From: TMED109 sp015660425
GTDB taxonomy: Bacteria; Pseudomonadota; Alphaproteobacteria; TMED109
Assembly (NCBI GenBank): GCA_029936295.1
Contig: JAPYTH010000041.1
Coordinates: forward strand, 1-9,693
Length of the DNA stretch: 9,693 nucleotides
Direction: 5' to 3'
Both the position numbers and the translations under genes were made by a program. Shown here piece after piece: positions 1-6,541 of the stretch (positions within the stretch are counted from its first letter, which is position 1; each line of letters starts with the position of its first letter). The notes below the pieces were generated by a model that had not been told where the DNA came from, ran no database searches, and saw only the letters and a program-made list of their open reading frames with translations.

Positions 1-2
1 AA

Positions 3-79
3 TGGTAGCGAAGGTAGGATTTGAACCTACGACCTTCGGATTATGATTCCGCTGCTCTAACCAACTGAGCTACTTCGCC
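3..79 (-). tRNA. tRNA-Met (anticodon CAT), probably elongator
   Basis: On the minus strand this folds as a complete 77-nt cloverleaf: acceptor GGCGAAG/CTTCGCT (first pair G-U), D-stem GCTC/GAGC with a 9-nt loop, anticodon loop ATCATAA (anticodon CAT), T-stem GTAGG/CCTAC with loop TTCAAAT, discriminator A and an encoded CCA. It lacks the initiator marks: there is no unpaired C1-A72, and anticodon stem pairs 29-31 are not three G-C pairs. The 5' half of the anticodon arm (GCGGA then ATCATAA) matches what I recall of alphaproteobacterial elongator tRNA-Met. A lysidine-modified tRNA-Ile(CAT) cannot be fully excluded by eye. One oddity is that the outermost anticodon-stem pair is G-A rather than G-C. 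Confidence 0.93.
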
Positions 80-124
80 ATTATTTAATAAAATAATATC
101 TAAAATTTACTACTAGTATTATTT

Positions 125-153
125 AGAATACTTTTATATTATGAAGATGTAAA
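125..153 (-). promoter_or_regulatory. candidate sigma-70 promoter for tRNA-Met
   Basis: Read on the minus strand, TTTACA (153-148, 5 of 6 to TTGACA) is followed after 17 nt by TATTCT (130-125, 4 of 6 to TATAAT). This would start a transcript about 40 nt before the tRNA. In DNA this rich in A and T such matches are common, so the call is weak. The rest of the 96-nt gap between the transporter stop and the tRNA shows no gene. Confidence 0.25.
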
Positions 154-175
154 AATAAAGAATTTATTTAACTTA

Positions 176-1084
176 CTATTGGTCAACAGGTTGTGTAACA
201 CTTTGAATTTTAGACTTTTGTGACAAAACTCTTTCTCTATACGCTATATATATTGTACTTAAAAATATTATAATACTCCCAATCCAAGTATTTAAAGCTG
301 GTACCTCAAAGAAAAATAAATAACCAATTCCAACTGCCCATATTAATTTAAGAAAATCAAAAGGCATAATAATACTAGTATCCCCTTGTCTTAATGCTTG
401 AGCTAAAAGCATTTGTGCGCTCGTACCACAAACACCAATAATTAATAAGAAAAAAAGATCTTTAAGAGTAGGAATTTCCCAATAAAAAAATGCAGCTATT
501 GCGGAAAATGGGATCATAATAAGCACCATATAAGATGTTATCGTTACGCTACTTTCTGTTCTGCCTAACACCTTAATTATAATTAATGAAACGGACCAGA
601 CTGACGCTGATAATAATACTAATATATGCCCATTACTTATAGATGAATAAATTGGATCTACGATTATTAAAGTCCCAATAAAACCCATAACTATAGCTAT
701 ACCTCTTTTTAGACCCACTACTTCTTTAAGAAAAATTATTGCTAAAATGCTTGCAAATAAAGGCGCTGTAAAAGCTAAAGATGCTACATCCGCTAATGGA
801 GTAATACTTAATGAGTAAAAAAAAGATAGCATTGCTATAACGTTAAAAAAAGAACGTGCCATATGCAGCTTAATTTTTTTTGTTTTAAGTGGCTTAATAC
901 CATATTTTATAAACCACGGGGCGATTACCAGTAAACCAAATAAATTTCTAAAAAAAGCAATCTCAAAAGGGTGCAAACTTGAAGACATAAACTTTATGGA
1001 TGCATGCATTATAGAAAATAGTACTGTAGCTATGACCATCAAGCCTATACCATTAAGTACAGATTTTCCTTTAATATCAGTCAT
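176..1084 (-). CDS. EamA/DMT-family inner-membrane transporter
   Basis: A 302-residue, very hydrophobic protein of the drug/metabolite transporter superfamily, with two EamA repeats (roughly residues 10-142 and 153-285). About ten membrane segments are visible, near residues 10-34, 39-60, 76-98, 104-121, 127-143, 155-175, 186-205, 212-233, 240-262 and 268-285. Family-typical sequence includes FRNLFGLLVIAPW in segment 2 and AFTAPLFASILAIIFLKE in segment 4. The basic stretch between segments 2 and 3 (KPLKTKKIKLH) suits a cytoplasmic loop. Members export or import amino acids, SAM, nucleosides or other small metabolites, and the substrate cannot be read from the sequence. I chose the ATG at 1084; a TTG lies one codon upstream, and neither has a good Shine-Dalgarno. 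The gene ends in tandem stops (TAG TAA). It lies 51 nt after mnmA, so it could be the operon's last gene or separately transcribed. Confidence 0.9.
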   Translation of the reverse strand: MTDIKGKSVLNGIGLMVIATVLFSIMHASIKFMSSSLHPFEIAFFRNLFGLLVIAPWFIKYGIKPLKTKKIKLHMARSFFNVIAMLSFFYSLSITPLADVASLAFTAPLFASILAIIFLKEVVGLKRGIAIVMGFIGTLIIVDPIYSSISNGHILVLLSASVWSVSLIIIKVLGRTESSVTITSYMVLIMIPFSAIAAFFYWEIPTLKDLFFLLIIGVCGTSAQMLLAQALRQGDTSIIMPFDFLKLIWAVGIGYLFFFEVPALNTWIGSIIIFLSTIYIAYRERVLSQKSKIQSVTQPVDQ

Positions 1085-1103
1085 CAAATAATGTTTAAGT
1101 ATT

Positions 1104-1126
1104 AAATTCTGTATTATACAGAATTT
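1104..1126. promoter_or_regulatory. perfect 23-bp palindrome between mnmA and the transporter
   Basis: Two perfect 11-nt arms (aaattctgtat / atacagaattt) flank a single central T. On the minus strand the centre reads TATAAT (1118-1113), a consensus -10 hexamer about 28 nt before the transporter ATG. That suggests an operator lying over a promoter, although I see no good -35. Alternatively it is a hairpin (9-bp stem, 5-nt loop) ending the mnmA transcript. On the minus strand it is followed by AATACTT rather than a T-run, so it is a poor intrinsic terminator in that direction. The symmetry is certain; the function is not. Confidence 0.5.
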
Positions 1127-1135
1127 TTAAATAAC

Positions 1136-2251
1136 TCATGATGATAAATTGCCAGATATCCAACCTCCGCCTAAAATTTTATCATCACTATAAATAACAC
1201 AAGCTTGTCCAGGGGCCACTCTATAGTTAGGCTCATGTAAATTTACTAATAAATTACTATTATCAATAAATGAAATAGTAGCTTCTTGAGTTATATGTTC
1301 TGAACTTAACTGTACATCAGCAATAATACTATTTGCTTTACCTATAGGTTTATTATCTAACCAAGTAACTTCTGTGATATTAAATTTTTTAATTTCCATA
1401 TCTTTTTCAGAGCCAACATATATACTATTATTTTTTGCATCAATTTTTGTTACGTATAATGGAGTTCCATCATCAGAAATAACTCCTAACCCTCTTCTTT
1501 GACCCACTGTAAATGAATCAATACCATTATGTTGCCCCATAACATGACCATTTACATGAATTATACTACCTGACCTTTTAACATCAGGACGTAATTTTTG
1601 CACTACCTCTCTATATCCTCTCTTTGCAGTAGACTGAACAAAACATATATCTTGTGATTCAGGTTTATCTGATACTGATAAATTCATTTTTTTAGCATAA
1701 TTTCTAGTATCTTCCTTTGAAAGTTCACCAAGTGGGAAAGAAATACTTTTTAGAATTTCTGGAGGTGTTGCAAACAAAAAATAGCTTTGATCTTTAGTTA
1801 AATCTTTTGCTCTATATAGACTAATATTTTTATTTTTACCTTTAATACAGGCATAATGACCAGTAACTAAAAATTCTGCACCTAAATCTAATGCAGTATT
1901 TAATAGATCTTTAAACTTCATTTTTTGATTACATCTTATACATGGAATTGGCGTAATACCTTCTGCATAACTATCTGCAAAGTCCTGAATTACATTATCC
2001 AAGAAACGTTTTTCATAATCTAAAGTGTAATGTCTGATACCTAATTTATCTGAAACCCTTTTAGCATCATATATATCTTGTCCTGCACAACATGTTTTAG
2101 ATCCAGCCGAAGTCGTTCGACCACTATCATATAGTTGCATAGTTAACCCTATAACTTCATACCCTTTTTCAACCATCATTGCTGCAGCTACAGAACTATC
2201 TACTCCTCCAGACATTGCTACAGCAACTTTTGTTTTATTGGTTTTAGACAT
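1136..2251 (-). CDS. mnmA: tRNA-specific 2-thiouridylase MnmA
   Basis: MnmA adenylates U34 of tRNA-Lys, -Glu and -Gln with ATP and replaces the C2 oxygen with sulfur from a protein persulfide, giving s2U34 in the cytoplasm. The 371-residue length is normal. The N-terminal PP-loop ATP-pyrophosphatase motif SGGVDSS is at residues 14-20. The catalytic cysteine pair is present: Cys104 in PCIRCN and Cys203 in SQDICF. TGHYA (130-134), the tRNA-interaction motif DQSYFLF (154-160) and GQRRGLG are also conserved, followed by the C-terminal beta-barrel ending near GGGWI. The ATG overlaps the last 8 nt of the upstream hydrolase gene, so translation is probably coupled; the nearest purine-rich stretch (GAGGA) is rather far upstream. 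Its place downstream of two cysteine desulfurases fits a direct sulfur supply. Confidence 0.98.
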   Translation of the reverse strand: MSKTNKTKVAVAMSGGVDSSVAAAMMVEKGYEVIGLTMQLYDSGRTTSAGSKTCCAGQDIYDAKRVSDKLGIRHYTLDYEKRFLDNVIQDFADSYAEGITPIPCIRCNQKMKFKDLLNTALDLGAEFLVTGHYACIKGKNKNISLYRAKDLTKDQSYFLFATPPEILKSISFPLGELSKEDTRNYAKKMNLSVSDKPESQDICFVQSTAKRGYREVVQKLRPDVKRSGSIIHVNGHVMGQHNGIDSFTVGQRRGLGVISDDGTPLYVTKIDAKNNSIYVGSEKDMEIKKFNITEVTWLDNKPIGKANSIIADVQLSSEHITQEATISFIDNSNLLVNLHEPNYRVAPGQACVIYSDDKILGGGWISGNLSS

Positions 2252-3218
2252 TACTTATGTCATCTTCCTCTTTTTCAGTATCCTGCACTGCTAATAGATA
2301 TTTTTCTCTAATTAATAAATATTGATTTATTAAATTTTCACCATACTCCATTGCCCATTCAGGTAAAAAATGTCCAGCATTATCAACACCAGGTAATTTA
2401 TTAATACCATTTATTGAATTAAAAAATCTATTTAAAGCATCCTGTGGAAATAAAGGGTCTCTCATGCCAGATATAGATAAAGCAAGACCATTAAATTCAT
2501 TAGATAGCCAATCTTGAGCTTTATTTGATATTTCTGCCCCTTCTTTTTCTTGATTATTAGGAAATATCTTAGGCATTACTCTTAATGCAACTTTACTCTC
2601 ATAACTATCAAAAGGGGCATGATAATTATTACATTCTTTTAAATTTAATATTTTATTAGTCCTTGCCATAATTGCTCTAATATTTAAATCTGGATTATCT
2701 CTTATATAATTTCTCCAGTCAGTATAACTATCAGACATTAAATTAGTTCCAGTAGCTAAAGTTGTATTATGTATTATAATACCATCAAATAACTCTGGCA
2801 TATCCATTGGAATAGTTAAGCCTAAAAACCCTCCCCATTCATGTACTACTAAAACTATATTTTTAAGGTTTAATCTCTCTATCATGCATATTAATGAGCT
2901 TCTTAAAGATGTAAAAGTATAAGCTTCTTCATCAAGAGGTTTATCAGACCTGCCAAAACCAGGCATGTCAAAAGCAACGGCTCTAAAATTTGCCTTTTCA
3001 ATTTCTTTTATAAAATGCCTCCACATATAAGACCATGTAGGGGAACCATGAAGCATTAAAAATGTTAGCTCAGAGTCCTTGTTACCTGTGTCAATATAAG
3101 CCATTCTCATATCTTCATACTCTTCAAAACCTGTTATATTTTTTTCATATTTTGGATCATATGGAAAATCAGGGAGATTTATTAATTTTTCTTTATCAGA
3201 TATATAAATTTTTTTCAT
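2244..3218 (-). CDS. haloalkane dehalogenase-like alpha/beta hydrolase with Glu at the nucleophile position
   Basis: A 324-residue alpha/beta-hydrolase closely resembling DhlA-type (HLD-I) haloalkane dehalogenases, which hydrolyse carbon-halogen bonds through an aspartyl ester. Matching landmarks are HGSPTWSY (57-64, oxyanion region), DMPGFGRSDKP (84-93), VVHEWGGFLGL (124-134), GMRDPLF (251-257) with acid Asp254, and AGHF (281-284) with His283. Halide-binding tryptophans also align: Trp128 after the nucleophile and Trp168 in the cap. The nucleophile is Glu127 (codon GAA), where DhlA has Asp124 in VVQDWGG. Asp-to-Glu at this position could abolish or alter dehalogenase or esterase chemistry, so substrate and activity are open. 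The C-terminus carries an acidic tail of about 15 residues. The start has a strong Shine-Dalgarno (AAGAGG, 3228-3223). It lies 10 nt after ferredoxin and overlaps mnmA by 8 nt, so it is co-transcribed with sulfur genes. No signal peptide is seen. Confidence 0.87.
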   Translation of the reverse strand: MKKIYISDKEKLINLPDFPYDPKYEKNITGFEEYEDMRMAYIDTGNKDSELTFLMLHGSPTWSYMWRHFIKEIEKANFRAVAFDMPGFGRSDKPLDEEAYTFTSLRSSLICMIERLNLKNIVLVVHEWGGFLGLTIPMDMPELFDGIIIHNTTLATGTNLMSDSYTDWRNYIRDNPDLNIRAIMARTNKILNLKECNNYHAPFDSYESKVALRVMPKIFPNNQEKEGAEISNKAQDWLSNEFNGLALSISGMRDPLFPQDALNRFFNSINGINKLPGVDNAGHFLPEWAMEYGENLINQYLLIREKYLLAVQDTEKEEDDISNV

Positions 3219-3228
3219 GTTACCTCTT

Positions 3229-3573
3229 CTAATATTTTTTTTTATTTAAACGAACATCATTATGACTAACTGGGAGAGCTACTTTTAAGCCATCTAGTCT
3301 ATCTGTTAATGTTATTTGGCATCCTAACCTTGAAGTTATTGTTAAACCTGTTGCTAGATCTAACATATCTTCTTCATCCCAGCTAGGCTCATCTAACTTA
3401 TCATACCACTCATTATCTACAATAATATGACAAGTTGAGCAAGCAAGTGAGCCTTCGCAAGAACCTTCAATCTCTATTCCATTTTTTTGCGCAATTTCTA
3501 AAATAGTTAAATTATTGCTTTCTTCATCTACAATAATTTCTTTATCTTTTTGTTGAAAAACAACTTTAGGCAA
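3229..3573 (-). CDS. fdx: [2Fe-2S] ferredoxin, adrenodoxin/ISC type
   Basis: A 114-residue plant/adrenodoxin-fold ferredoxin that carries single electrons. ISC-type members support Fe-S cluster assembly and other redox enzymes. The cluster ligands are Cys39, Cys45, Cys48 and Cys85, spaced CX5CX2CX36C, in EGSCEGSLACSTCH and SRLGCQ. The acidic helix around residues 61-72 (DEPSWDEEDMLD) is the usual partner-docking surface. The start is a TTG, directly preceded by GAGGG six nt upstream; an in-frame stop lies three codons before it, so no other upstream start is possible. Family members often begin MPK(I/V)VF, as here. The gene begins 2 nt after the IscS-like stop, supporting co-translation with the desulfurases and a role in cluster assembly or repair. 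Confidence 0.96.
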   Translation of the reverse strand: MPKVVFQQKDKEIIVDEESNNLTILEIAQKNGIEIEGSCEGSLACSTCHIIVDNEWYDKLDEPSWDEEDMLDLATGLTITSRLGCQITLTDRLDGLKVALPVSHNDVRLNKKKY

Positions 3574-3575
3574 TT

Positions 3576-4742
3576 TTATCCCTCATTATTTCTTAAAAAT
3601 TTAATTTTATCACTAATTATTTTTGAAGCATTATCAATATCATGTATCGTTGTATTCCGCCCAACTGAAATTCTAAATGATGACAAAGCATCACGATCAT
3701 TTAAACCAATAGAATTTAATACATAAGAAGGCTCTATTCCTCCCGTAGAACAGGCTGCACCTGCAGAAAATGCAACTTGTTCACCAAGCAGCTCTGTCAA
3801 ATTTGCACCGTTGATGCCTTGCACTGTATAATTTAAATTATTTGGTAAACGATTACTGTCTAAAGGAGGTCCATTTAATTTAATTTGACTGATATAATTA
3901 TTAAAATTTTTATGAAGCCTATTTCTTAATGCTTTTAAAGCACTAATATTAGCTTCTAAATTATTATTACTAATTCTTATCGCCTCACTAAATCCAACAA
4001 TAAGTGGGGTTGGCAAAGTACCAGATCGCATAAGACGTTCTTGACCTCCTCCATCTATTTGTGATATCAATCTTATTCTTGGTCTTCTTCTTACATATAA
4101 ACAGCCAATTCCTTTAGGTCCATATACTTTATGACTTGAAATACTTAATAGATCTACCCCTAAAGAATTAACATCTATTTTTAAATTACCGACAGCCTGT
4201 GCTGCATCAGTATGAAGCCAAATATTATATTTCTTACATATATTTGAAATCTCTTCAATTGATTGAATTACCCCAATTTCATTATTTGCTAACATGATTG
4301 AAAGTATTACAACATCATCATTAATTATTGTTTTTAATTGTTCTAAATCAATTTCCCCAACCCTGTTTACATTCAATACAACTACTTCTGCTCCTATAGA
4401 AATTAATGAATTTGCTGCTTCAATGACACATTTATGTTCAGTCGAAGCAATAATAATTTTTTTTCTTTTCTCATACTTATACCTATATAAAAAAGCACCT
4501 TTTATAGCTAAATTATTTGACTCGGTAGCTCCAGAAGTAAAAATTATTTCTTGCTCATCTGCACCAATAGCCAAAGCAATTTCCTTGCGGCTTAAACTTA
4601 CAGCCTCACTAGCATTTATCCCAAAACTATGATTCAAAGAATGAGGGTTTCCATATATATTAGTAAAAAAAGGCATCATTTTTTTTAATACGCTTTTTTC
4701 TGTTGGAGTTGTAGATTGATAATCTAAATATATTGGTTTCAT
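3576..4742 (-). CDS. iscS: IscS-like cysteine desulfurase
   Basis: A PLP-dependent class V aminotransferase-fold enzyme that converts cysteine to alanine and holds the sulfur as a cysteine persulfide for Fe-S clusters and tRNA thiolation. Visible motifs are YLDYQSTTP (5-13), FTSGATESNNLAIKG (68-82), TEHK with His103, HTDAAQ with Asp179, SSHKVYGPKG with the PLP lysine Lys205, GGGQERLMRSGT (231-242) and the mobile catalytic loop SAGAACSTGG with Cys331. At 388 residues it stops just after KFLRN and lacks the roughly 20-residue C-terminal tail that E. coli IscS uses to bind IscU. It may therefore serve MnmA or another acceptor. Its ATG overlaps the upstream paralogue's TGA (ATGA), indicating coupled translation, and ferredoxin follows after 2 nt. 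The gene symbol follows the closest recognisable family. Confidence 0.95.
   Translation of the reverse strand: MKPIYLDYQSTTPTEKSVLKKMMPFFTNIYGNPHSLNHSFGINASEAVSLSRKEIALAIGADEQEIIFTSGATESNNLAIKGAFLYRYKYEKRKKIIIASTEHKCVIEAANSLISIGAEVVVLNVNRVGEIDLEQLKTIINDDVVILSIMLANNEIGVIQSIEEISNICKKYNIWLHTDAAQAVGNLKIDVNSLGVDLLSISSHKVYGPKGIGCLYVRRRPRIRLISQIDGGGQERLMRSGTLPTPLIVGFSEAIRISNNNLEANISALKALRNRLHKNFNNYISQIKLNGPPLDSNRLPNNLNYTVQGINGANLTELLGEQVAFSAGAACSTGGIEPSYVLNSIGLNDRDALSSFRISVGRNTTIHDIDNASKIISDKIKFLRNNEG
3580..3584 (-). promoter_or_regulatory. Shine-Dalgarno fixing the ferredoxin TTG start
   Basis: GAGGG on the minus strand lies six nt before the TTG at 3573-3571 and sits inside the last codons of the upstream desulfurase gene. 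It is the evidence for the non-ATG start. Confidence 0.75.
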
Positions 4743-5857
4743 TCTTTAATTTTTCTTTTTTTTAATAATTTTTGTATAATTTTATATAAAGTATTACAAA
4801 ATAATAATATTTCACTTTCATCTAAACTTCTACATAAACTAATTCTAATAGAACCCTGAACTATACTACTGTCAAATCCCATGGCTAATAAAACATGACT
4901 CTCAGAGACTTTGCCAGAGGAGCAAGCAGACCCTGAACTAACCTCGTATCCCTCTATATCTAATGCAATTACTAGGTTCTCAGCTAATATATTCTTAAAT
5001 GCAATTGAAGAGGTATTTGCAACCCTAGGAGAGTTTTTTCCAATAATTTCTATATCTGGAATAAGTTTTAATATATTATTTTCCAGGTCATTTCTAGACT
5101 TTTTTGTTTTTAATAAATTAAATTCACGAGAATATTTTGCGGCAACACCAAAACCAATAATTTGAGATACTGCCTCTGTACCAGCCCTAATACCTCTTTC
5201 CTGTCCACCACCTAAAATAATAGGTGATAATGAATAATATATTCTATCACTTACTGCCAAGCATCCTATACCTTTTGGGCCACCAATTTTATGTGATGAA
5301 ATAGTCAACAAATCAATATTAAGTTCCTGCATAGAAATTTTAATCCTTCCAATTGCCTGAACTGCATCTACATGAAGGGTTGCATCATACTTATGACAAA
5401 TTTTAGAAACTTCTTCTATGGGTTGTATTATTCCAGTTTCGTTATTCACTGCCATAATAGATACAAATAATTTATCATCCTTATTTTTATCAAGGCATTC
5501 TTCAAGACATTGGATATCTACAACACCGTCTTTAGTTACTGGTATAATTATAGAGTCTTCTCTTTGTTTTAAAACTGAGTCATGTTCAATAGCTGAAGTA
5601 ATCACTTTCATATTATCTGCATATTTAAATGCTAAAGCATTTGATTCGGTAGCACCCGAGGTAAATATTATATTTTGAGGTAATGCGCCTATAGTTTCTG
5701 CAACTAACTCTCTAGAATCTTCTATGGCACTTTTAGCTTTTCTGCCGGATGAATGAATAGAAGACGGGTTACCTAAAATTTGCATCGATCCCACCATCGC
5801 ATCAATAGAACTCTGTATCATAGGAGCAGAAGCATTATAATCTAAATATAACCCCAT
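4739..5857 (-). CDS. NifS/IscS-family cysteine desulfurase, tandem paralogue
   Basis: A second PLP cysteine desulfurase, 372 residues, with the same plan as its downstream neighbour: YLDYNASAP (4-12), FTSGATESNALA (65-76), IEHD with His92, HVDAVQ with Asp164, SSHKIGGPKG with PLP Lys190, GGGQERGIRAGT (216-227) and the active-site loop SSGSACSSGK with Cys312. All catalytic residues are intact, so this is not a decaying copy. The two proteins differ at many positions, which points to an old duplication or separate recruitment. The C-terminus is short and lysine-rich (QKLLKKRKIKE) and also lacks an IscU-binding tail. A good Shine-Dalgarno (AAGGGA, 5868-5863) precedes the ATG. It follows cysE by 29 nt and overlaps the next desulfurase by 4 nt. 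Tandem desulfurase genes of this kind are known from Rickettsia. Which acceptor it serves cannot be read from the sequence. Confidence 0.94.
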   Translation of the reverse strand: MGLYLDYNASAPMIQSSIDAMVGSMQILGNPSSIHSSGRKAKSAIEDSRELVAETIGALPQNIIFTSGATESNALAFKYADNMKVITSAIEHDSVLKQREDSIIIPVTKDGVVDIQCLEECLDKNKDDKLFVSIMAVNNETGIIQPIEEVSKICHKYDATLHVDAVQAIGRIKISMQELNIDLLTISSHKIGGPKGIGCLAVSDRIYYSLSPIILGGGQERGIRAGTEAVSQIIGFGVAAKYSREFNLLKTKKSRNDLENNILKLIPDIEIIGKNSPRVANTSSIAFKNILAENLVIALDIEGYEVSSGSACSSGKVSESHVLLAMGFDSSIVQGSIRISLCRSLDESEILLFCNTLYKIIQKLLKKRKIKE

Positions 5858-5886
5858 AATTATCCCTTACTAAAAATTATATAAAA

Positions 5887-6402
5887 TTATAATTTTTTAA
5901 CTTCTTTTGCAGGTACCCCTATCATAGTTGCTCCAGGAGGAACATCTGAAACAACAACTGAATTTGCTCCTATTTTAGCTTTATGACCAACCCTAATAGG
6001 ACCTAATAATTTTGCGCCAGCACCTATTATTACACCGTCACCAATAGTAGGATGTCGTTTTACTTTTTTTGAAGTGGTAGATCCTAAAGTTACTTGGTGA
6101 TAAATAAAAACATCATCTCCCAACTCAGCAGTCTCTCCAATAACAACTCCAACTCCATGATCTATAAAAAATCTTTTTCCAATTTTTGCTGCAGGGTGTA
6201 TCTCGATAGCTGTTAAAAATCTAGAAATATGAGATATAAACCTCGCAATTAAATATAACTTACAATTCCATAATGCATGAGAAAGTCTATGTAATGCTAG
6301 CGCATGTAAGCCAGGATAGCACAAAATAATTTCCAAAAAAGATCTAGCTGCTGGATCTCTTTTTTTCATTGATAAAATTTGATCTTTAATAGAATTAAAC
6401 AA
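5887..6402 (-). CDS. cysE: serine O-acetyltransferase, short form
   Basis: CysE acetylates L-serine with acetyl-CoA to O-acetylserine, the first step of cysteine synthesis in the cytoplasm. The protein has 171 residues: a short helical N-terminus (about 1-65), then a left-handed beta-helix of hexapeptide repeats (about 66-165). Catalytic His82 is in FFIDHGVG. The partner acid is Glu67 in EIHPAAKIG; E. coli has Asp there, and Glu is usual in short Bacillus-type enzymes. VIGET, YHQVTLGS, RHPTIGDG and IGAGAKLLG are also conserved. It lacks most of the N-terminal domain of the 273-residue E. coli protein and ends three residues after AKEV, without the tail that docks into CysK. The start is TTG, fixed by AAGGAG five nt upstream; the next Met is residue 12. 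As first gene of the six-gene run it links cysteine supply to the desulfurases. Confidence 0.95.
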   Translation of the reverse strand: MFNSIKDQILSMKKRDPAARSFLEIILCYPGLHALALHRLSHALWNCKLYLIARFISHISRFLTAIEIHPAAKIGKRFFIDHGVGVVIGETAELGDDVFIYHQVTLGSTTSKKVKRHPTIGDGVIIGAGAKLLGPIRVGHKAKIGANSVVVSDVPPGATMIGVPAKEVKKL

Positions 6403-6407
6403 TCTAT

Positions 6408-6413
6408 CTCCTT
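6408..6413 (-). promoter_or_regulatory. Shine-Dalgarno fixing the cysE TTG start
   Basis: AAGGAG on the minus strand, five nt before the TTG at 6402-6400. It is the best ribosome-binding site in the window and the reason to prefer TTG over the downstream ATG at codon 12. Confidence 0.8.
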
Positions 6414-6465
6414 AATATTAAAATAAAATAATTCTTTATTAAAAAAATTACTTTCTATATATAAG

Positions 6466-6486
6466 TAATACTTTATTAAAGTATTA
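6466..6486. repeat. dyad symmetry in the cysE/hydrolase divergent region
   Basis: Perfect 9-nt arms (taatacttt / aaagtatta) flank a 3-nt centre, near the middle of the 167-bp intergenic region between cysE and the plus-strand hydrolase. The position suits an operator for the sulfur operon. It does not match any IscR or other sulfur-regulator site I can recall. The whole region is so AT-rich that function is uncertain. Confidence 0.4.
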
Positions 6487-6509
6487 TTAAATACTATTTA
6501 TATGTCTTA

Positions 6510-6541
6510 TTAACAAGTTTATATACTGTATGGTATATAAT
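6510..6541 (+). promoter_or_regulatory. candidate sigma-70 promoter for the 6570 hydrolase gene
   Basis: TTAACA (6510-6515, 5 of 6 to TTGACA) is followed after 18 nt by TATATA (6534-6539), with TGG immediately before it as in an extended -10. A perfect TATAAT overlaps it at 6536-6541. Transcription would start about 20-25 nt before the ATG at 6570. Read on the other strand, the same bases give TTGTTA (6516-6511), a possible -35 for cysE with a poor TATTTA 17 nt further on, so the divergent promoters may share this box. This is composition-prone and only moderately supported. Confidence 0.4.

Noticed and set aside
3..79. Initiator tRNA-fMet
   Set aside because: The first acceptor pair is G-U rather than a C-A mismatch, and anticodon stem pairs 29-31 are not three G-C pairs.
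4294..4632. Plus-strand open frame of about 112 codons opposite the IscS-like gene
   Set aside because: It lies wholly inside a gene with complete catalytic motifs, has no ribosome-binding site or recognisable domain, and its composition reflects the antisense of that gene.
4911..5678. Two plus-strand open frames (4911-5165 and 5418-5678) opposite the NifS-like gene
   Set aside because: Both are antisense to well-supported coding sequence and show no motif or start signal.
3576..5857. DndA-type desulfurase of a DNA phosphorothioation system
   Set aside because: No dndB-E or other defence genes are nearby, and the neighbours (cysE, fdx, mnmA) indicate housekeeping sulfur metabolism.
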